In this document: in pieces, positions 1-10,772 of the stretch
Layout of the letters: every line of letters starts with the position of its first letter
Numbering within the stretch: position 1 is the first letter of the stretch
Assembly (NCBI RefSeq): GCF_030269925.1
Contig: NC_085130.1
Location: forward strand, 3,608,501-3,672,500
Length of the DNA stretch: 64,000 nucleotides
Reading direction: 5' to 3'
DNA from: Bombyx mori
Lineage: Eukaryota > Arthropoda > Insecta > Lepidoptera > Bombycidae
The notes under the pieces: generated by a model
What the model saw: the letters and a program-made list of their open reading frames with translations, nothing else
Database searches by the model: none
Told to the model about the DNA's origin: nothing
Made by a program: the position numbers and the translations under genes

Positions 1-32
1 TATGTTATTCTATGCCACAATCTCACGAAATT

Positions 33-270
33 TACTGTTATTCTTCTTCTTCCAGTGCCTTTTCAATCCTGAAGGTTGGCCGTTAGCTTTCTGTATACCT
101 TTCTGTCAGCAGCCAGCCGGAACAGCTGTTCGACGGAGGCAATACCGGTCCACTCCCGGATATTCCGGAGCCATGACTTTTTTCTTCGCCCAGCACGTCT
201 CTTTCCGTCCACTTTGTCCATAATTATCAACTGCAGCAGCATGTATCGATCGTTTCTGAGCACGGGGCCG
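33..270 (-). mobile_element. RTE-type LINE 3' end (C-terminal reverse-transcriptase tail)
   Basis: The minus strand encodes about 66 residues ending in a stop at position 63. They carry the basic GKRRAGRRKKSWLRN block followed by EWTG and an LFRLAADR segment, the usual C-terminal end of RTE-like LINE polyproteins. After the stop the element ends in a short GAA repeat rather than poly(A), which also fits RTE-type elements. Everything upstream of the tail is missing, so this is a dead 5'-truncated copy. The clade is inferred from motif style only. Confidence 0.6.
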
Positions 271-588
271 AGATACTCTATCTTCTATACGAAATTTACT
301 GTTAAACTCGTTAAACAATTCGAAGCACAAAAAGGTGTTATTGCCTAAAGCAGTCTCACTCGCCACTGCAATCACTATTGAGGTGTTAGACTCGCTCTCA
401 ATTATGAAACAAGCGTCATGCAGCTTTAATATAACCAGCAATCTACAGCAAACATATATTAGTAGCTGACCCCGCTGCTCCGTACGAGGCCATTGACATT
501 TGATATCTGTTTGCCTTACATTGCGTAGTTAAAGTAAATTTTTTGGCGAGACATTAGGTTTAAAGATTCTACTAGAACTATCGTTAAT
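271..588. other. Unassigned AT-rich sequence
   Basis: No long open frame, terminal repeat or family I recognise. It lies between an RTE-type tail and a Bm1 copy. Confidence 0.5.
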
Positions 589-820
589 CTTTTTTTAGAT
601 GGCTGGACGAGCTCACAGCTCACCTGGTGTTAAGTGGTTAAAAGAGCCCATAGACATCTACGATGTAAATGCGCCACCCACCTTGAGATATAAGGTCTAA
701 AGTCTCAAGTATAGTTACAACGGCTGCCCCACCCTTCAAACCGAAACGCATTACTGCTTCACGGCGGAAATAGGCAGTGGTACCTACCCGCGCGGGCTCA
801 CAAGAGGTCCTACCACCAGT
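589..820 (-). mobile_element. Bm1 SINE, headless copy
   Basis: Reverse complement of the Bm1 body. It starts on this strand with the T-run and TAGATGG..GGACGAGCTCACAG and ends exactly at CCTACCACCAGT, the common truncation point of headless copies in this window. There is no tRNA-like head. Confidence 0.85.
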
Positions 821-835
821 AAAAAAGGCGAGCAG

Positions 836-1343
836 GTTCTACTAGGCCGAAACTAAGTTCTCGCTGGTTTTTTTTTGATGAAAATGCAACTTCAATTGTG
901 AACTTATCTTGCGTTTGGCAAGAATCCTTATGAGGCAACGCCTTCAATGCGCCTCTGAAAGTCTTTCCTTCACACGGACGATCGTTAGCATGTGAATCAC
1001 CGTCTTTGAAGCGACGGAACCAATCACGGAATGATTGTTTCACTCGAAGCTGTGTGCTTAGTGAGAGTTTTTTAACGTTCTCGATAGCGTAAAAGTTAAC
1101 TCATATTTGTATGGAATGGGATCGTTTGCGTACGTTTGCCGCTAGGGGCGCTGTTCTAACTGCATACAAAATTGCGTAAGCTTTTACGTTATCGTGAACG
1201 TTAAAAAACTCGCACTAAGCACCCTGCATTGCTGTAAACTTTTCAGAGCTCTCGATGCGCTTCAGCTGACTTATTCTGACGAATGGAAGATATAGGGTAA
1301 CTAATTCCCACAAATAACGCTTAGTTGGTGCAAAATCAGACAT
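836..1343 (-). pseudogene. Mariner transposase remnant, split by a MITE
   Basis: On the minus strand an ATG at 1343 begins MSDFAPTKRYLWEL. Another frame then gives SIRQNKSAEAHREL, a stop, and KVYSNA. After a 169-bp insertion the match resumes as QSFRDWFRRFKDGD and later CQTQ. This order is the N-terminal helix-turn-helix region of mariner transposases (KKSAAEAHR..., then RWFRRFKDGD..., then DPCQTQEEL). The catalytic DDD part is absent and there are frameshifts and stops, so it is a decayed fragment. The family call is firm at superfamily level, while the subfamily is not determined. Confidence 0.75.
1054..1222. mobile_element. 169-bp MITE with 42-bp terminal inverted repeats
   Basis: Arms at 1054-1095 and 1181-1222 begin GTGCTTAGTG and pair over 42 bases with 3 mismatches. 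The centre contains TTTGCCGCTAGGGGCGCTG. The same centre or arms recur at 11541-11655, 29721-29815 and 32668-32705, so it is a dispersed family. It interrupts the mariner remnant. I could not fix a target duplication. Confidence 0.75.
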
Positions 1344-1407
1344 TTTTCAATAAACAATTTTTTTATTTATTGCTTATACGGGCGGACTACATGCGCACGG
1401 AGGAGTT

Positions 1408-1680
1408 TCGAGTTCTTTGGACATATCGCCAGAAAGAGAGGTGACAATCTGGAGAAGCTGCTGGTGACAGGCAAGGTATGCGGGAGAAGGCACAGAGGCA
1501 GAAATCCAATGCGCTGGTCGGACCAAATACGCTCCACTCTCAATACCTCAGTCCACGTTGCTATCCACACAGCCGAGGACAGGCAGGAATGGCGCAAGAT
1601 GATGCAGGAGAAAGTGATTAGAGAAGGCCACGACCCTCAGCCCTGAGGATTATCGACGCAAGGAGGAGGATACGGGCGGA
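1408..1680 (+). mobile_element. RTE-type LINE 3' end
   Basis: An open frame to the stop at 1646 reads FEFFGHIARKRGDNLEKL, then a GKVCGRRHRGRNPMRWSDQIR block, and ends GHDPQP. This is the conserved C-terminal end of RTE-like reverse-transcriptase proteins (FGHI.R.., GRRPRGR.P.RW.DQI). After the stop comes a short GGA-repeat tail, not poly(A). The copy is 5' truncated near 1400. A related tail from a different copy lies at 23063-23234. Confidence 0.75.
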
Positions 1681-1810
1681 CGAGCTCACGGCCCACCTGG
1701 CGATAAGTGGTTACCGGAGCAACCGCCGCCCATCTTGAGAAATGAATTCTAAGTCTCAGCTTTTACAATACAAGGATTGTCCCACCCTTCAAACCGAAAC
1801 ACATTACGCA
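1674..1810 (-). mobile_element. Bm1 SINE fragment
   Basis: Reverse complement of the Bm1 3' half, from GGACGAGCTCACGG to CTTCAAACCGAAAC, diverged. The 5' half is lost. Confidence 0.7.
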
Positions 1811-2392
1811 ACAAGAAAATCATATGACAAAGCTATTACCATAATATGTCTGAGCTCAGTCTACAATGTTTTAGGTCTGTTAAAATCGACCAGGACTTAT
1901 TGCTGCAGCCATCTATTGACCCGGTTTTACTTGCAGAGAATTCTCAAATACTTCGGATAGTTTCGTCCAATGTGTTTACTCCAATGAAGACAAGTTCAAA
2001 GAAAGTATACACGTGAATGCAATTACACCAATATTTCAAGTATCAAGACTAAACTATTATAGTCAGGACGGAGGTGTTTGAGACTTGCCGAAGTTTTAAT
2101 GAGTGCACTTTGTTTGAAATACTTAAGTTGTGTCTGTCGTAGCTTGAAGTTTGTGCCTTAAAAGGTTTACAACGAAGCTTTTTTTCACTTTACGTAACAC
2201 TTTGAGGAAACTTTCAGAAACCTTAACTATATTTTGTCTACTATCGATACTACTAACGATTTTGAGATATGATCCCGAGCTGTCATGAGTACTGTATTCC
2301 GACTATTCCACCCTAGACACGTCCTTACGGATCCATCAGATCCAATAACCTTTGCATTAGACGCCTTCAGCTCTAATACTAGGAGCAGGCTT
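1811..2392. other. Unassigned sequence
   Basis: AT-rich with only short open frames. From about 2280 it grades into a degenerate BMC1-type fragment (terms such as GTCCTTACGGATCC). I see no gene. Confidence 0.4.
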
Positions 2393-2690
2393 AGGGACCC
2401 CGGTAACCGTACTCGTCGAACTCGACAAAGAGGTCGACGTGCAACCTAACCCATGCATTAGCCCGCTGAGATTCTCGCCGGATCTTCTCAGCGGGTCGCG
2501 ATTCCGATCCGGTAGTAGATTCATTCGCAAAGCAATTGCAGTTGCAGTTGTTAGGTCTCCTTCGGAGGCGCTCGGGCAGTTGTTAGCAAATTCCACCCCT
2601 CCTGGCTGAGCCTTTGTTCACCCACCTGTCCTGTTACAACTGGAAAGGCCTTCGGGCCACCAGTAATCTTTCAATCATAAAAAAAAAGTA
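2393..2690 (+). mobile_element. BMC1-type LINE 3' end, variant tail
   Basis: Contains CTCGCCGGATCTTCTCAG and GGTCGCGATTCCGATCCGG, shared with about a dozen copies in the window. Its 3' part (GGAGGCGCTCGGGCAGTTG, then GGAAAGGCCTTCGGGCCACC) is a second tail type also seen at 29490 and 39800. It ends in an A run. The name BMC1 is from memory of the family, and the repeat relationship itself is directly visible. Confidence 0.6.
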
Positions 2691-2775
2691 TATTCCACCC
2701 TTCAAACTGGAATGTATGACTCCTCCGTGACACAAATGGCCAGGACGGTCGCTCCAACCCTTGCGGGCTCCCCAT
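2691..2775 (-). mobile_element. Diverged Bm1 fragment
   Basis: CCACCCTTCAAACTGGAATG and a following GGTCG..CCAACCC stretch resemble the minus-strand Bm1 body, with many changes. Confidence 0.4.
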
Positions 2776-2879
2776 ATCCCCTACCGATACCAAGACATCT
2801 TCATAGTTGAACAGTGAATCATTTATACGTCCGCACACCGAGCTCTACTCTGTCCATGTGAGTTGCACGTCATTATAAA

Positions 2880-3130
2880 TCCTCCCGATCCATTAACGGT
2901 GCTTTTAGGTACCTCAAGCACCGGTCACCGTCCTCGTCGAACCCGTCGCTTGCGACGAAGGGCTCGACGAGTAAATTAACCCACAAACAGAGCCCACTGA
3001 GTTTTACGCCGGGTCTTCTCAGCGGATCGCGTTTCTGATCCGGTGGTAGATTCTGCGAAGCACTGCTCTTGCTAGGGCCAGTATTAGCAACACCCCCGGT
3101 TTGAGCCCCGTGAGCTCACCTACAGGTTAG
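2880..3130 (+). mobile_element. BMC1-type LINE 3' end
   Basis: Shares the GTACCTCAAGCACCGGTCACC, CGCTTGCGACGAAGGGCTCG and GATCCGGTGGTAGATTCTGC blocks with the copies at 12480 and 61432. It is truncated at both ends and decayed at the 3' end. Confidence 0.65.
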
Positions 3131-4883
3131 GGCGAAGCTGATAACAATTAGAACAAATAAAGAAGACCTCGTTCTTATGAATGCATTTTTAAAAATACGT
3201 CTATGAAAAAGTGATGATTAGATCACTTGCCTCAAACAAACACAAATTGTTCCCCGCGCCGTCGCACGTGACAAACTAAGAATTACAAGTGCCAACATCT
3301 GTCGAGTCCAAACTAAGTTAGCGAGAAAAGGCCCAACTATTAGCGATTGCCTATCAATCATCCGGACTTCGTTCGTAAAAAAGGAGTCATAAACTAAAAT
3401 ACTTTCCATAGAACCTTTTTACCTTCACGATAATACCGATGACTGGCCGTTACGATCCCGAGCCTTCGGCTAATGATCTCTATAGAGATCGGGGACGTAT
3501 TTTACTGGAACAGGTGGTCGGTACTTGGTATTTTTATGGAGCAGTTAACGATTTTTGCGGAAACTTTGTGGTGATTTGAGGAATATTAAACAGGAATCTG
3601 GGTTGTTATGCGTAATATAATAAACAGTAAATCATTGTAGTCCATATTTAATTATAGTTCGATTGACTATGATTTGAGTCACTTTATGTTTTTTTTAAGA
3701 ATGAATTGGTATTTCTCAGCATTGTAAACACGGCGATTGAGAAGTTGAAACCGTTTGAAATAAATACAAAACAATGGTGGGCGTATTTTCGGCTTAAACA
3801 ATGTCTTTGTTAAACGAAATTCAATTAAGTTTTTGTAAAAATACGATTTTTTTTATCTTGCGACCGACGGACGTCAATGCTTTTTAAGCCGACCAAATAG
3901 TCCCATAGAAATCTTTTTGCTTTTAGTAAGACAGCTGGAATTCTGAATAGGACTCTGAAACTGTGATACCTTAAGACAATTTTTTTTATGGAAACTAGCG
4001 GCATCTTGTAGTGGATGCCCCCAAACATATGTTGTTAAAGTTGAGGCGTTTAATTATTGTATAACTAAACACAGAAAATAAAAAAATAATAAATCATACA
4101 AGTCTTTATTTGTTATAGAAAATTTACGAAATCTTTCATTAAAAAAATATATATAGGATAAGTAATATGTTCCTGTATATATGTATTATATGTACAAGAG
4201 CAATGAGAAACTAATCGAAGCGAAGCCATCTAGTGGCCGACTCCCGTAAACAGTTTTGTTGAGTCCTTGAATTGCTTATCTATAACTAATATAAGTGTAT
4301 TATCTATGATTCTGAATGAACAACAAAATTAAACTTACACGTGTGTACAAAAAATATTGAAACCACTGTCGAACGCTGTGGAACTAATCACGAAAATTCC
4401 AATACTAGGTAAAATACCAAGTGATATTCGGACATGATATTTTTGGATGCGATTCGTCCAGCCCCGTCCTCGTTATTGGGGCTATAATCCGGGATCCGAC
4501 GGGTAAAGTTAATGATGCCGGTTATTTTCCTCAAAAAACCCAATATAGATATTGCGAATGATCGAAATTGGTTGCAAGGTAACTTTTATCCTTAGATTTA
4601 GTTGACTTAATATTTACGCAGTTTCTTTTGTTAAAGTGTGGCAGACGGGCCAACGGGATACTGTATGTTAAATTGTGGTTACTGGAGGCAACACCACATT
4701 AATACGGCTGCAGACCTTAAAACAAAGGATCAAAGTGTCAATTTCTTCGGAACAACGGATGCCTTACCATTCACAGTGTGAGCGACTGCTTCACAAATAG
4801 ACGCGGTCATGACGTAGCTCCTTGCAAAATCTAACACCAGTACTGAAGTCAGATAATAGATCAGGATACTAACAACTGCAGGC
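3131..4883. other. Unassigned 1.75-kb AT-rich interval
   Basis: No open frame above about 70 codons and no terminal repeats that I can match elsewhere. A GC-richer patch at 4440-4530 has no recognisable coding content. It may be single-copy intergenic DNA or old repeats beyond recognition. Confidence 0.4.
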
Positions 4884-4887
4884 GTAT

Positions 4888-5227
4888 TATGTGAATCGCC
4901 GAATAGTTGAACGAATATGGAAGGACCTAGTAGCACCTAGAACGCTCGAGAAATACAATGCCATCTATTGTCAGATAGCGGAAACACACAATACTAGACT
5001 TTTGTGGAATATTTTACACGATTCTAGGGATTTCGTCTCGACTATAAAGAGAGTTGCAGAGATGGCACGCAGTCAGTTAGTAATCGGAACTACTCGAAGC
5101 GAAGCAGCGAACGGATCACCTGAAGCGAAGCGGAAGAAGCGAATTGAGAGTTTTAAAGTGTTTGTGTAGTATTGATACAGGGTTAACTAGTAATTCGTTT
5201 ATTTATCCCGAACCCTTGCGCGTAATA
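4888..5227 (+). mobile_element. Solo LTR (family A), 5'-edge deletion
   Basis: Homologous to the LTRs at 32759 and 59747 over most of its length, ending ..CCCGAACCC..GCGTAATA. GTAT lies directly on both sides (4884-4887 and 5228-5231), the expected 4-bp target duplication, although about 25 bp after the first base of the LTR are missing. The 92-codon open frame inside it is accidental: the same stretch is closed in the other two copies. There is no internal retroelement sequence. Confidence 0.75.
5043..5078 (+). promoter_or_regulatory. LTR core promoter: TATA box and initiator
   Basis: TATAAAGA at 5043 is followed about 30 bases later by TCAGTT at 5073-5078, a typical arthropod TATA plus initiator arrangement within an LTR. 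The same pair is present at 59924-59958. Confidence 0.5.
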
Positions 5228-5614
5228 GTATTAGCAGCAGTATCTCGAAGTTGAGGTCCAGAAAAAAAGTTAATACATTTATCGGTCAGATCCTTTGGCT
5301 TTTTGCACGTTGATGATCAATAGAATGTTTTCAAACCTGGAACCTTTTACCAAGTGGTATCAAGACGAGCAGATTCGTTGCTATGACGTCATTGTACTAT
5401 CGTGAACTTTAGTAATTTTTTTTCGTAAAGTTAAAATCACTGATGAACTATTTAGTAGGACTCATAGAACTCATTGACATAGAAGCTTCAAATCGAAAAT
5501 AATTGATTTCTAAAGAAAAATCTTTCAATACCTACAAGTCGGCTAATCTACCCAGATAATTGATTAGCACTAGTCTATTAAGATATTATCGTATATACAT
5601 TACGAATATCATAA

Positions 5615-5921
5615 TCTATACTTAATATTATAAAGTTGAAGAGTTTGTTTATTTGAACGCGCTAATCTCAGGAAGTACTGGTCCGATTTGAAAAATTCTT
5701 TCAGTATTAGATAGCTTATTTATTGAGGAAGCTATATAACACGGTAAGGCAATTACAAGTGGAGCACCAACAAAGAATGTTTCAAAATAGGGTTTTAAAT
5801 AGCTCCTAAACATTCTATAATTCAAAATATTTTCACTTTCTACGTAAATGAAGTGGGGGTAAAATTTAGCGTTACGCCAAAGTAACTATTCCACGCGAAC
5901 GGAGTCGCGGGCAAAAGCTAG
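5615..5921 (+). mobile_element. Non-autonomous Helitron
   Basis: Begins TCTATACTTAATATTATAAA and ends ..GGGCAAAAGCTAG. The base before is A and the base after is T, as expected for Helitron insertion between A and T. It has no coding capacity. The 5' end resembles the TCTATACTAATATTATAAAG families at 46302 and 48143, but the interior differs. Confidence 0.75.
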
Positions 5922-6135
5922 TGAATTCTAAAATTCAACATGTGCTTACCAATAATGTCCGTTTTGATTGCCCGTAACTTAAAACCGAATGTTAAATAAT
6001 TTTAAAAGATATGTACATCATATTTATTCGAAACAGATGTCAATTGTGGATATCGATTTCACGACACTATCACAAGCTGTAATTTTTGTTACAAAAATTC
6101 TCGCAGCGGTCACTATCAACAATCATCAGTATTTT
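5922..6135. other. Unassigned sequence
   Basis: Short AT-rich spacer between a Helitron and a Bm1 copy, with nothing recognised. Confidence 0.4.
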
Positions 6136-6388
6136 ACTGGTGGTAGGACCTCTTGTGAGTCCGCACGGATAGGTACCATCACCCCGCCTGTTTCTGCCGT
6201 GAAGCAGTAATGCGTTTCGGTTTGAAGGGTGGGGCAGCCGTTGTAACTAAACTTCAGAAATTAGAACTTATGTCTCAAGGCGGGTGGCGCATTTACGTTG
6301 TAGATGTCTATGGGCTCTAGTAACCACTTAACACCAGGTGGGCTGTGAGCTCGTCCACCCATCTAAGCAATAAAAAAAATAAAAAATA
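6136..6388 (+). mobile_element. Bm1 SINE, headless copy
   Basis: Starts exactly at ACTGGTGGTAGGACCTC and ends ..CATCTAAGCAATAAAAA, about 250 bp, close to the window consensus. Confidence 0.9.
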
Positions 6389-6417
6389 AAAATATTACGG
6401 CCTCATGCATCAGGTAT

Positions 6418-6612
6418 GAAGTCGTCGTGGCCTAAGAGATAAGGACGCTTGTTGCACTCGTTCGAGCGATACGACAGTGCCGATGTTCGAATCCCGCATC
6501 CAGGTTTTATTTTTTCTAATAAAATCAAACTTGCAAAACGTATAATTTTAATGGTGGGCCCAGGAGACCATTTAACATCAGATAGACCGTGAGTTCCTTC
6601 ACCTATCCACGC
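6418..6612 (+). mobile_element. Bm1 SINE with tRNA-like head, internally deleted
   Basis: The head GAAGTCGTCGTGGCCTAAG and a B-box-like GATGTTCGAATCCCGC are present. The copy then jumps to the 3' end (GGGCCCAGGAGACCATTTAA), so most of the body is missing. Confidence 0.75.
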
Positions 6613-6623
6613 AAATCTTCATA

Positions 6624-6945
6624 AATCGTCGTGGTCTAAAGGATAAGACGCCCTGTGCATTCGTGTCGAGCGATGCAACGGTATTCGAATCTCGCAGACA
6701 GGTACCCATTTTTCTAATGAAATACGTACTTAACAAATGTTCACGATTGACTTCCACGGTGAAGGAATATCATCGTGTAATAAAAAATCAAACCCGCAAA
6801 ATTATAATTATAATATTGGTATAATTAAAATTATAATAATTACTAGTGGTAGGACGGCATTTACGTTGTAGATGTCTATAGGCTCCGATTACCACTTAAC
6901 ACCAGGGCCGTGAGTTCCTCCAACCACGTAAGCTATAAAAAAAGG
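6624..6945 (+). mobile_element. Bm1 SINE with tRNA-like head, internally deleted
   Basis: The head (CGTCGTGGTCTAAAGGATAA, B box TATTCGAATCTCG) and linker (CACGATTGACTTCCACGG) are present. The body is deleted from GGTAGGAC straight to GGCATTTACGTTG. It lies directly behind another headed copy, forming a tandem pair. Confidence 0.8.
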
Positions 6946-7266
6946 TTAAGTTGTTAAGTGATGAATCCGTAAATAATACTCGGACCCACAACATCTAGTA
7001 TATCATTCACTTCCCTCAATGCAGAGATCAAAGCATCTTTTAACCGACGTTCATCAAACGAAGTCGTCTAGGACGCAGCGAATACCCCGCATTTATCAAC
7101 GAGCCACTAAAAATTTATAAACCGATCCTCGTTACGGCTACGAGAAGTTTCCGGTTTAATTTATGATGTACTACGTATTATGTTAACCGATTTACTATTG
7201 TTTAATGCCGGTTTTAGACACTCGCGCCGGTACTAGCGAACTAATGCAAGTATGGTGAACAGATTT

Positions 7267-7500
7267 ACTGGTGGTAGGATGTCTTGTGAGTCCGCACGGG
7301 TAGGTACAGTCACCCTGCCTATTTCTGCCGTAAAGCAGTAATGCATTTCGGTTTGAAGGATGGGGCAGCCGTTATACTATACTGAGACCTTAGAACTCAT
7401 ATCTCAAGGTGGGTGGCGCGTTTACCTTGTAGATGTCTATTGGCTGGGGCACCCACGTAACACCAGCCGCCCATCGAAGCAATAAAAATAACATAATAAA
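7267..7500 (+). mobile_element. Bm1 SINE, headless copy
   Basis: Starts ACTGGTGGTAGGATG and runs to ..CCATCGAAGCAATAAAAA, moderately diverged. Confidence 0.85.
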
Positions 7501-7648
7501 AAAAGCTTTATTGGTCTTTACACATGCATGACTCGTGAGCTTTGGGTCGGATTTTTCACCGAGGTATATTACAAGAGAAATATAGAATGAAATGCTGTCT
7601 TATCCCTTTTTTTTGTGAATCAACATTCGTTCAATAGACAAGTTCGAC

Positions 7649-8022
7649 TTTTTTTTTCTTTTCCCTACCTATACCGATAGCCTTGAGAGGCTATTTCAGC
7701 TTCTCCTTGACGTGTAGGTGAGCTCACGGGGTTCAAACCGGAAGTGTTGCTAACACTGGCTCCAGCAAAAGCAGTGCTTCGCAGAATCTACCACCGGAAC
7801 GGAAACGCGGCCCAATGAGAAGATCCGGCGAGAAACTCAGTGGGCTGTGTCTATGGGTCAATTCACTCATCGAGCCCTTGGTCGCAATTGACGGGTTCGA
7901 CGAGGACGGTGACCGGTGCTTGTGGTACCTAAAAGCACCGTTAATGAATCGGGAGGATCCGTAATGACGTGTTTAGGGCGACGTTGACTGTTTACCATTC
8001 GGTCTACAGGATCGAGCATGGA
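7649..8022 (-). mobile_element. BMC1-type LINE 3' end
   Basis: The T-rich start (A tail on the minus strand), then CCCTACCTATACCGATAGCC, GTGAGCTCACGGGGTTC, GAGAAGATCCGGCGAGAAAC and AAAAGCACCGTTAATGAATC. This is the longest 3' end of this family in the left part of the window, and no coding sequence is kept. Confidence 0.7.
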
Positions 8023-8503
8023 TGTTCGACGTTTGAAAGATCAATGGACGAATATAAAAACGGGCTTCGACCCAATTGTGTTCGTCCACGAATTACACTG
8101 GATTATGTTTTGCGGTAATCTAGATGAGGCATTACGTTTTATAAACATATTTATGCCCATTCGTGGCATGTCCGCTAATTAATCGCTTCTGTTTTGTTGT
8201 CGTATTAAAATTAATGGTTCGATTTTTGCCTCAGGCGAGCTGTTCCATTCGTTTGGATGCTTATGTCGAGGAAGAATATAGTGTGGCATTCGGAACGTGT
8301 TGTACTGAGCTCGCGTGAGAAGGTCCGGGCGACCCCATCGACCCATAAGTCAATATGAATTTCCTCCTCCATTGTAATAATGAATAAAGACGCGATAAAC
8401 GGTGGACTCCCAATTATTCCCAATTAATATTATTCTTCCTAATCTTATCTTATCTTATACCTTTAAACGAGCAATTCTTGTATATTGATATATATGTATA
8501 TAA

Positions 8504-8763
8504 TCTGAATCTCGGAAATGGCTCCAACGATTTTCATAAAATTTAGTATACAGGGGATTTCAGGGGCGATAAATCGATCTAGCTACGATTTATTTTCAGA
8601 AAATTTTGTTTTATTCGTATTTTCAATAATCAACTCTTCCCGACATCTATTTTGGCGAATAATAATACTATTTTTCTTAATTGAGGGCAACTAACCGCTT
8701 TAAAGACACAAGAAGATGGCGTTATCAAAAAAAAAAACCGAGCAATGCTCGGTCATCGTCTAG
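8504..8763 (+). mobile_element. Non-autonomous Helitron with terminal hairpin
   Basis: Starts TCTGAATCTCGGAAATGG after an A and ends TCATCGTCTAG before a T. Just inside the 3' end is a perfect 7-bp hairpin with a 3-base loop (8737-8753). TC start, CTAG end, subterminal hairpin and A/T insertion site are the four structural hallmarks of Helitrons. There is no ORF, and only one copy in this window. Confidence 0.85.
8737..8753 (+). other. Helitron 3' subterminal hairpin
   Basis: ACCGAGC-AAT-GCTCGGT, 6 bases before the CTAG end. In Helitrons this structure is thought to mark the end of rolling-circle transfer. Confidence 0.75.
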
Positions 8764-9160
8764 TGTTGTATTAATTCTGATTTAGATTACGCCAATGCTT
8801 ACCTGATAAATAGAAGAAAAAGAAATATTTTTGTCTGTTTTATATAGACAGCTCTTCGATTATAGGATTGAAATGAAGAAAGATTACCAAACGTTTGTTT
8901 TTGACATCTCGGAGAAGACATCTATCTGTACTTCTGTACTATCAAATTTCGACCGATGGCGAATTTTAACGAATTATGGTATTTAAATTACATGAATAAA
9001 AGCGAATTTTTCTATTTAATCTTGCCTATATTATTTTAAATACACAAACATCAGTAGACTAAATGTTGTCGCTTATTTAATACCTGGGATCCTCTTATTG
9101 TGAAAATGAAAACCTAAGTCTAACAAATTGTCAGATCTCAAGATATTGTTAGTGCTTTCT
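8764..9160. other. Unassigned AT-rich sequence
   Basis: Nothing recognised. It ends at the 9-bp target duplication TAGTATATT of the next LINE. Confidence 0.45.
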
Positions 9161-9169
9161 TAGTATATT

Positions 9170-9901
9170 ATTTTTTTTTTTTTTTTCCACAGGAGAAAAT
9201 CGCCGGATCCCCACCCGCGCGGCAGGTGGGGTATGTGGGAGTTGAACCTCACTAAAAACTCCTGCCGCTCACAACCGGCGCCCTACCTCGGACCGGGCCG
9301 GAGCCCAGTCGGGGCTATTGAAACGGCGGGACAGGGTTGACGCAGAGCACATTACATCCATCCCACCGTCCCACGGACGCCGGACCGGTGGCCGCCAGCG
9401 ACACGACCACCGGTTCCCTCGTTCAGCGGGCCGAGAGCCCGCTTTGATGGCGCCGCGTTACACCTTCCCCCAGAGCGGTCGGGGGAACGCGGTCTACCAT
9501 CACCCGGCTTCCTATTGCGGGTGAGCGTGCAGAGCACGCCACCCCACGTCTGGGTCCCTCCCCGCACAAAACGGGTGGGACCCCTAGCTCTTAGGGGGCC
9601 AGGTCACGGATACGACCCCGGTCCCGACCCCCTGCTCGGCGGCGGCGGGTTTCTGCGTAGTGAGGAGAGCTTTCCCTCACTCGCCCCGCCGCCTCCTTCT
9701 GCGAGATGGTGCACTCGCAAAAGTCGAGCATAGCCTTCCATGACTCATCGCTGCCAAGCATCGACGCCACGACGCCAGGCAGCGACAAGTCAGGTCCTAT
9801 CTTTGCGACCAGGACACGGCGCTGCACCTCCCAAGCGGGGCAGACAGCGAGCGTATGCTCCGCCGTGTCCAGGTCGTGTCCACAATGGTGACACCTCGTC
9901 G
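9170..9901 (-). mobile_element. R1-clade LINE, 5' truncated, with 9-bp target duplication
   Basis: A T run (A tail on the minus strand) is followed by a GC-rich 3' UTR and the last ~103 codons of ORF2. TAGTATATT flanks it on both sides (9161-9169 and 9902-9910), consistent with target-primed reverse transcription. The 3' UTR differs from that of the long copy at 40501, so it is another subfamily of the same clade. A Bm1 copy follows at 9921. Confidence 0.85.
9591..9899 (-). pseudogene. R1-clade LINE ORF2, C-terminal fragment
   Basis: The minus-strand frame opens at the truncation point with RCHHCGHDLDTAEHTL, a CCHC motif (C-X2-C-X8-H-X4-C), then AKIGPDLSLPGVVASMLGSD and DESWKAMLDFCECTISQKEA. 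These match residues 965-1036 of the intact ORF2 at 41986-45168, with changes mostly near the C terminus. The reading frame is open to its stop at 9591, but all endonuclease and reverse-transcriptase parts are missing, so it is non-functional. Confidence 0.85.
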
Positions 9902-9920
9902 TAGTATATTCTTCTTAGCT

Positions 9921-10185
9921 ATAATTTGCGTAATTACTGGTGGTAGGACCTCATGTGAGTCCGCACGGGTAGGTAGGTACCACCACTCCGCCTATTTCTG
10001 CCGTGAAGCAGTAATGCGTTTCGGTTTGAAGAGTGGGGCAGCCGTTGTAACTATACTGAGACCTTACAACTTATATCTCAAGGTGGGTGGCGCATTTACG
10101 TTGTGGATGTCTATAGGCTCCAATAACCACTTAACACCAGCTGGGCTGTGTTCTCGTCCACCCATATAAGCAATAAAAAAAAAAT
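9921..10185 (+). mobile_element. Bm1 SINE, truncated just upstream of the body
   Basis: Begins within the linker (ATAATTTGCGTAATTACTGG) and runs to ..CATATAAGCAATAAAAAAAA. It keeps about 16 bases of the headed form, so it derives from a headed master. Confidence 0.9.
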
Positions 10186-10598
10186 TCGTAAATATTGGCG
10201 AACTGGTCTAACAAAACAACATACCCCACTATAGAATTAATTAAGAAGTTTTCTTCCAAAAAAAAAAAAGCTCCAAACAAGGAAGTCGAAGCACGCCGTA
10301 TCAGCACTTTCATGAAAGACTGACACCGGATCTTGTCACACGAAGCCCAATTAAAACTTAAGTGTCCCACGTTAAATAAATTGAAAAAGTTTTCGTTTGG
10401 GCATTATGTCTTCCCGGATTCGGGACGAGTTCGCCCTCTAAAGTGTGACATTATTTTTCGCGTTTAACAGTTAGGCTGGTAGTTGATTTTTTTATTGTTG
10501 TCACCTTACAGTTTGTGGTGTCGATATGGGAATTAGCGTGTCCGGGAAAAGGTCTGGGGAAAGGGAAAAGGTCGGTTGTTCTTGCAAAAGAGCTTTTA
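10186..10598. other. Unassigned sequence
   Basis: AT-rich with a short A run at 10258-10269. Short open frames on both strands show no family motif. Confidence 0.4.
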
Positions 10599-10772
10599 AC
10601 GACATCCACAACGTAAATGCGCCACCCATCTTGAGATATAAGTTCTAAGGCCTCAAGTATAGTTACAACGGCTGCTCCACCCTTCTTACCGAAACGCATT
10701 ACTGCTCCACGGCAGAAATAGGCAGGGTGGTGGTACCCACCCGCACGGGCTCACAAGAGGTCTTACCACTAG
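10599..10772 (-). mobile_element. Bm1 SINE fragment
   Basis: Body from ACATCCACAACGTAAATGCG to TCTTACCACTAGT. The 3' third is missing. Confidence 0.8.

Noticed and set aside
4891..5169. 92-codon ORF as a gene
   Set aside because: It lies wholly within a solo LTR, and the other two LTR copies do not keep the frame.
8737..8764. Bacterial-style terminator (hairpin near an A/T run)
   Set aside because: Hairpin position relative to a CTAG end and A/T flanks identify it as a Helitron 3' end. Nothing else in the window is bacterial.
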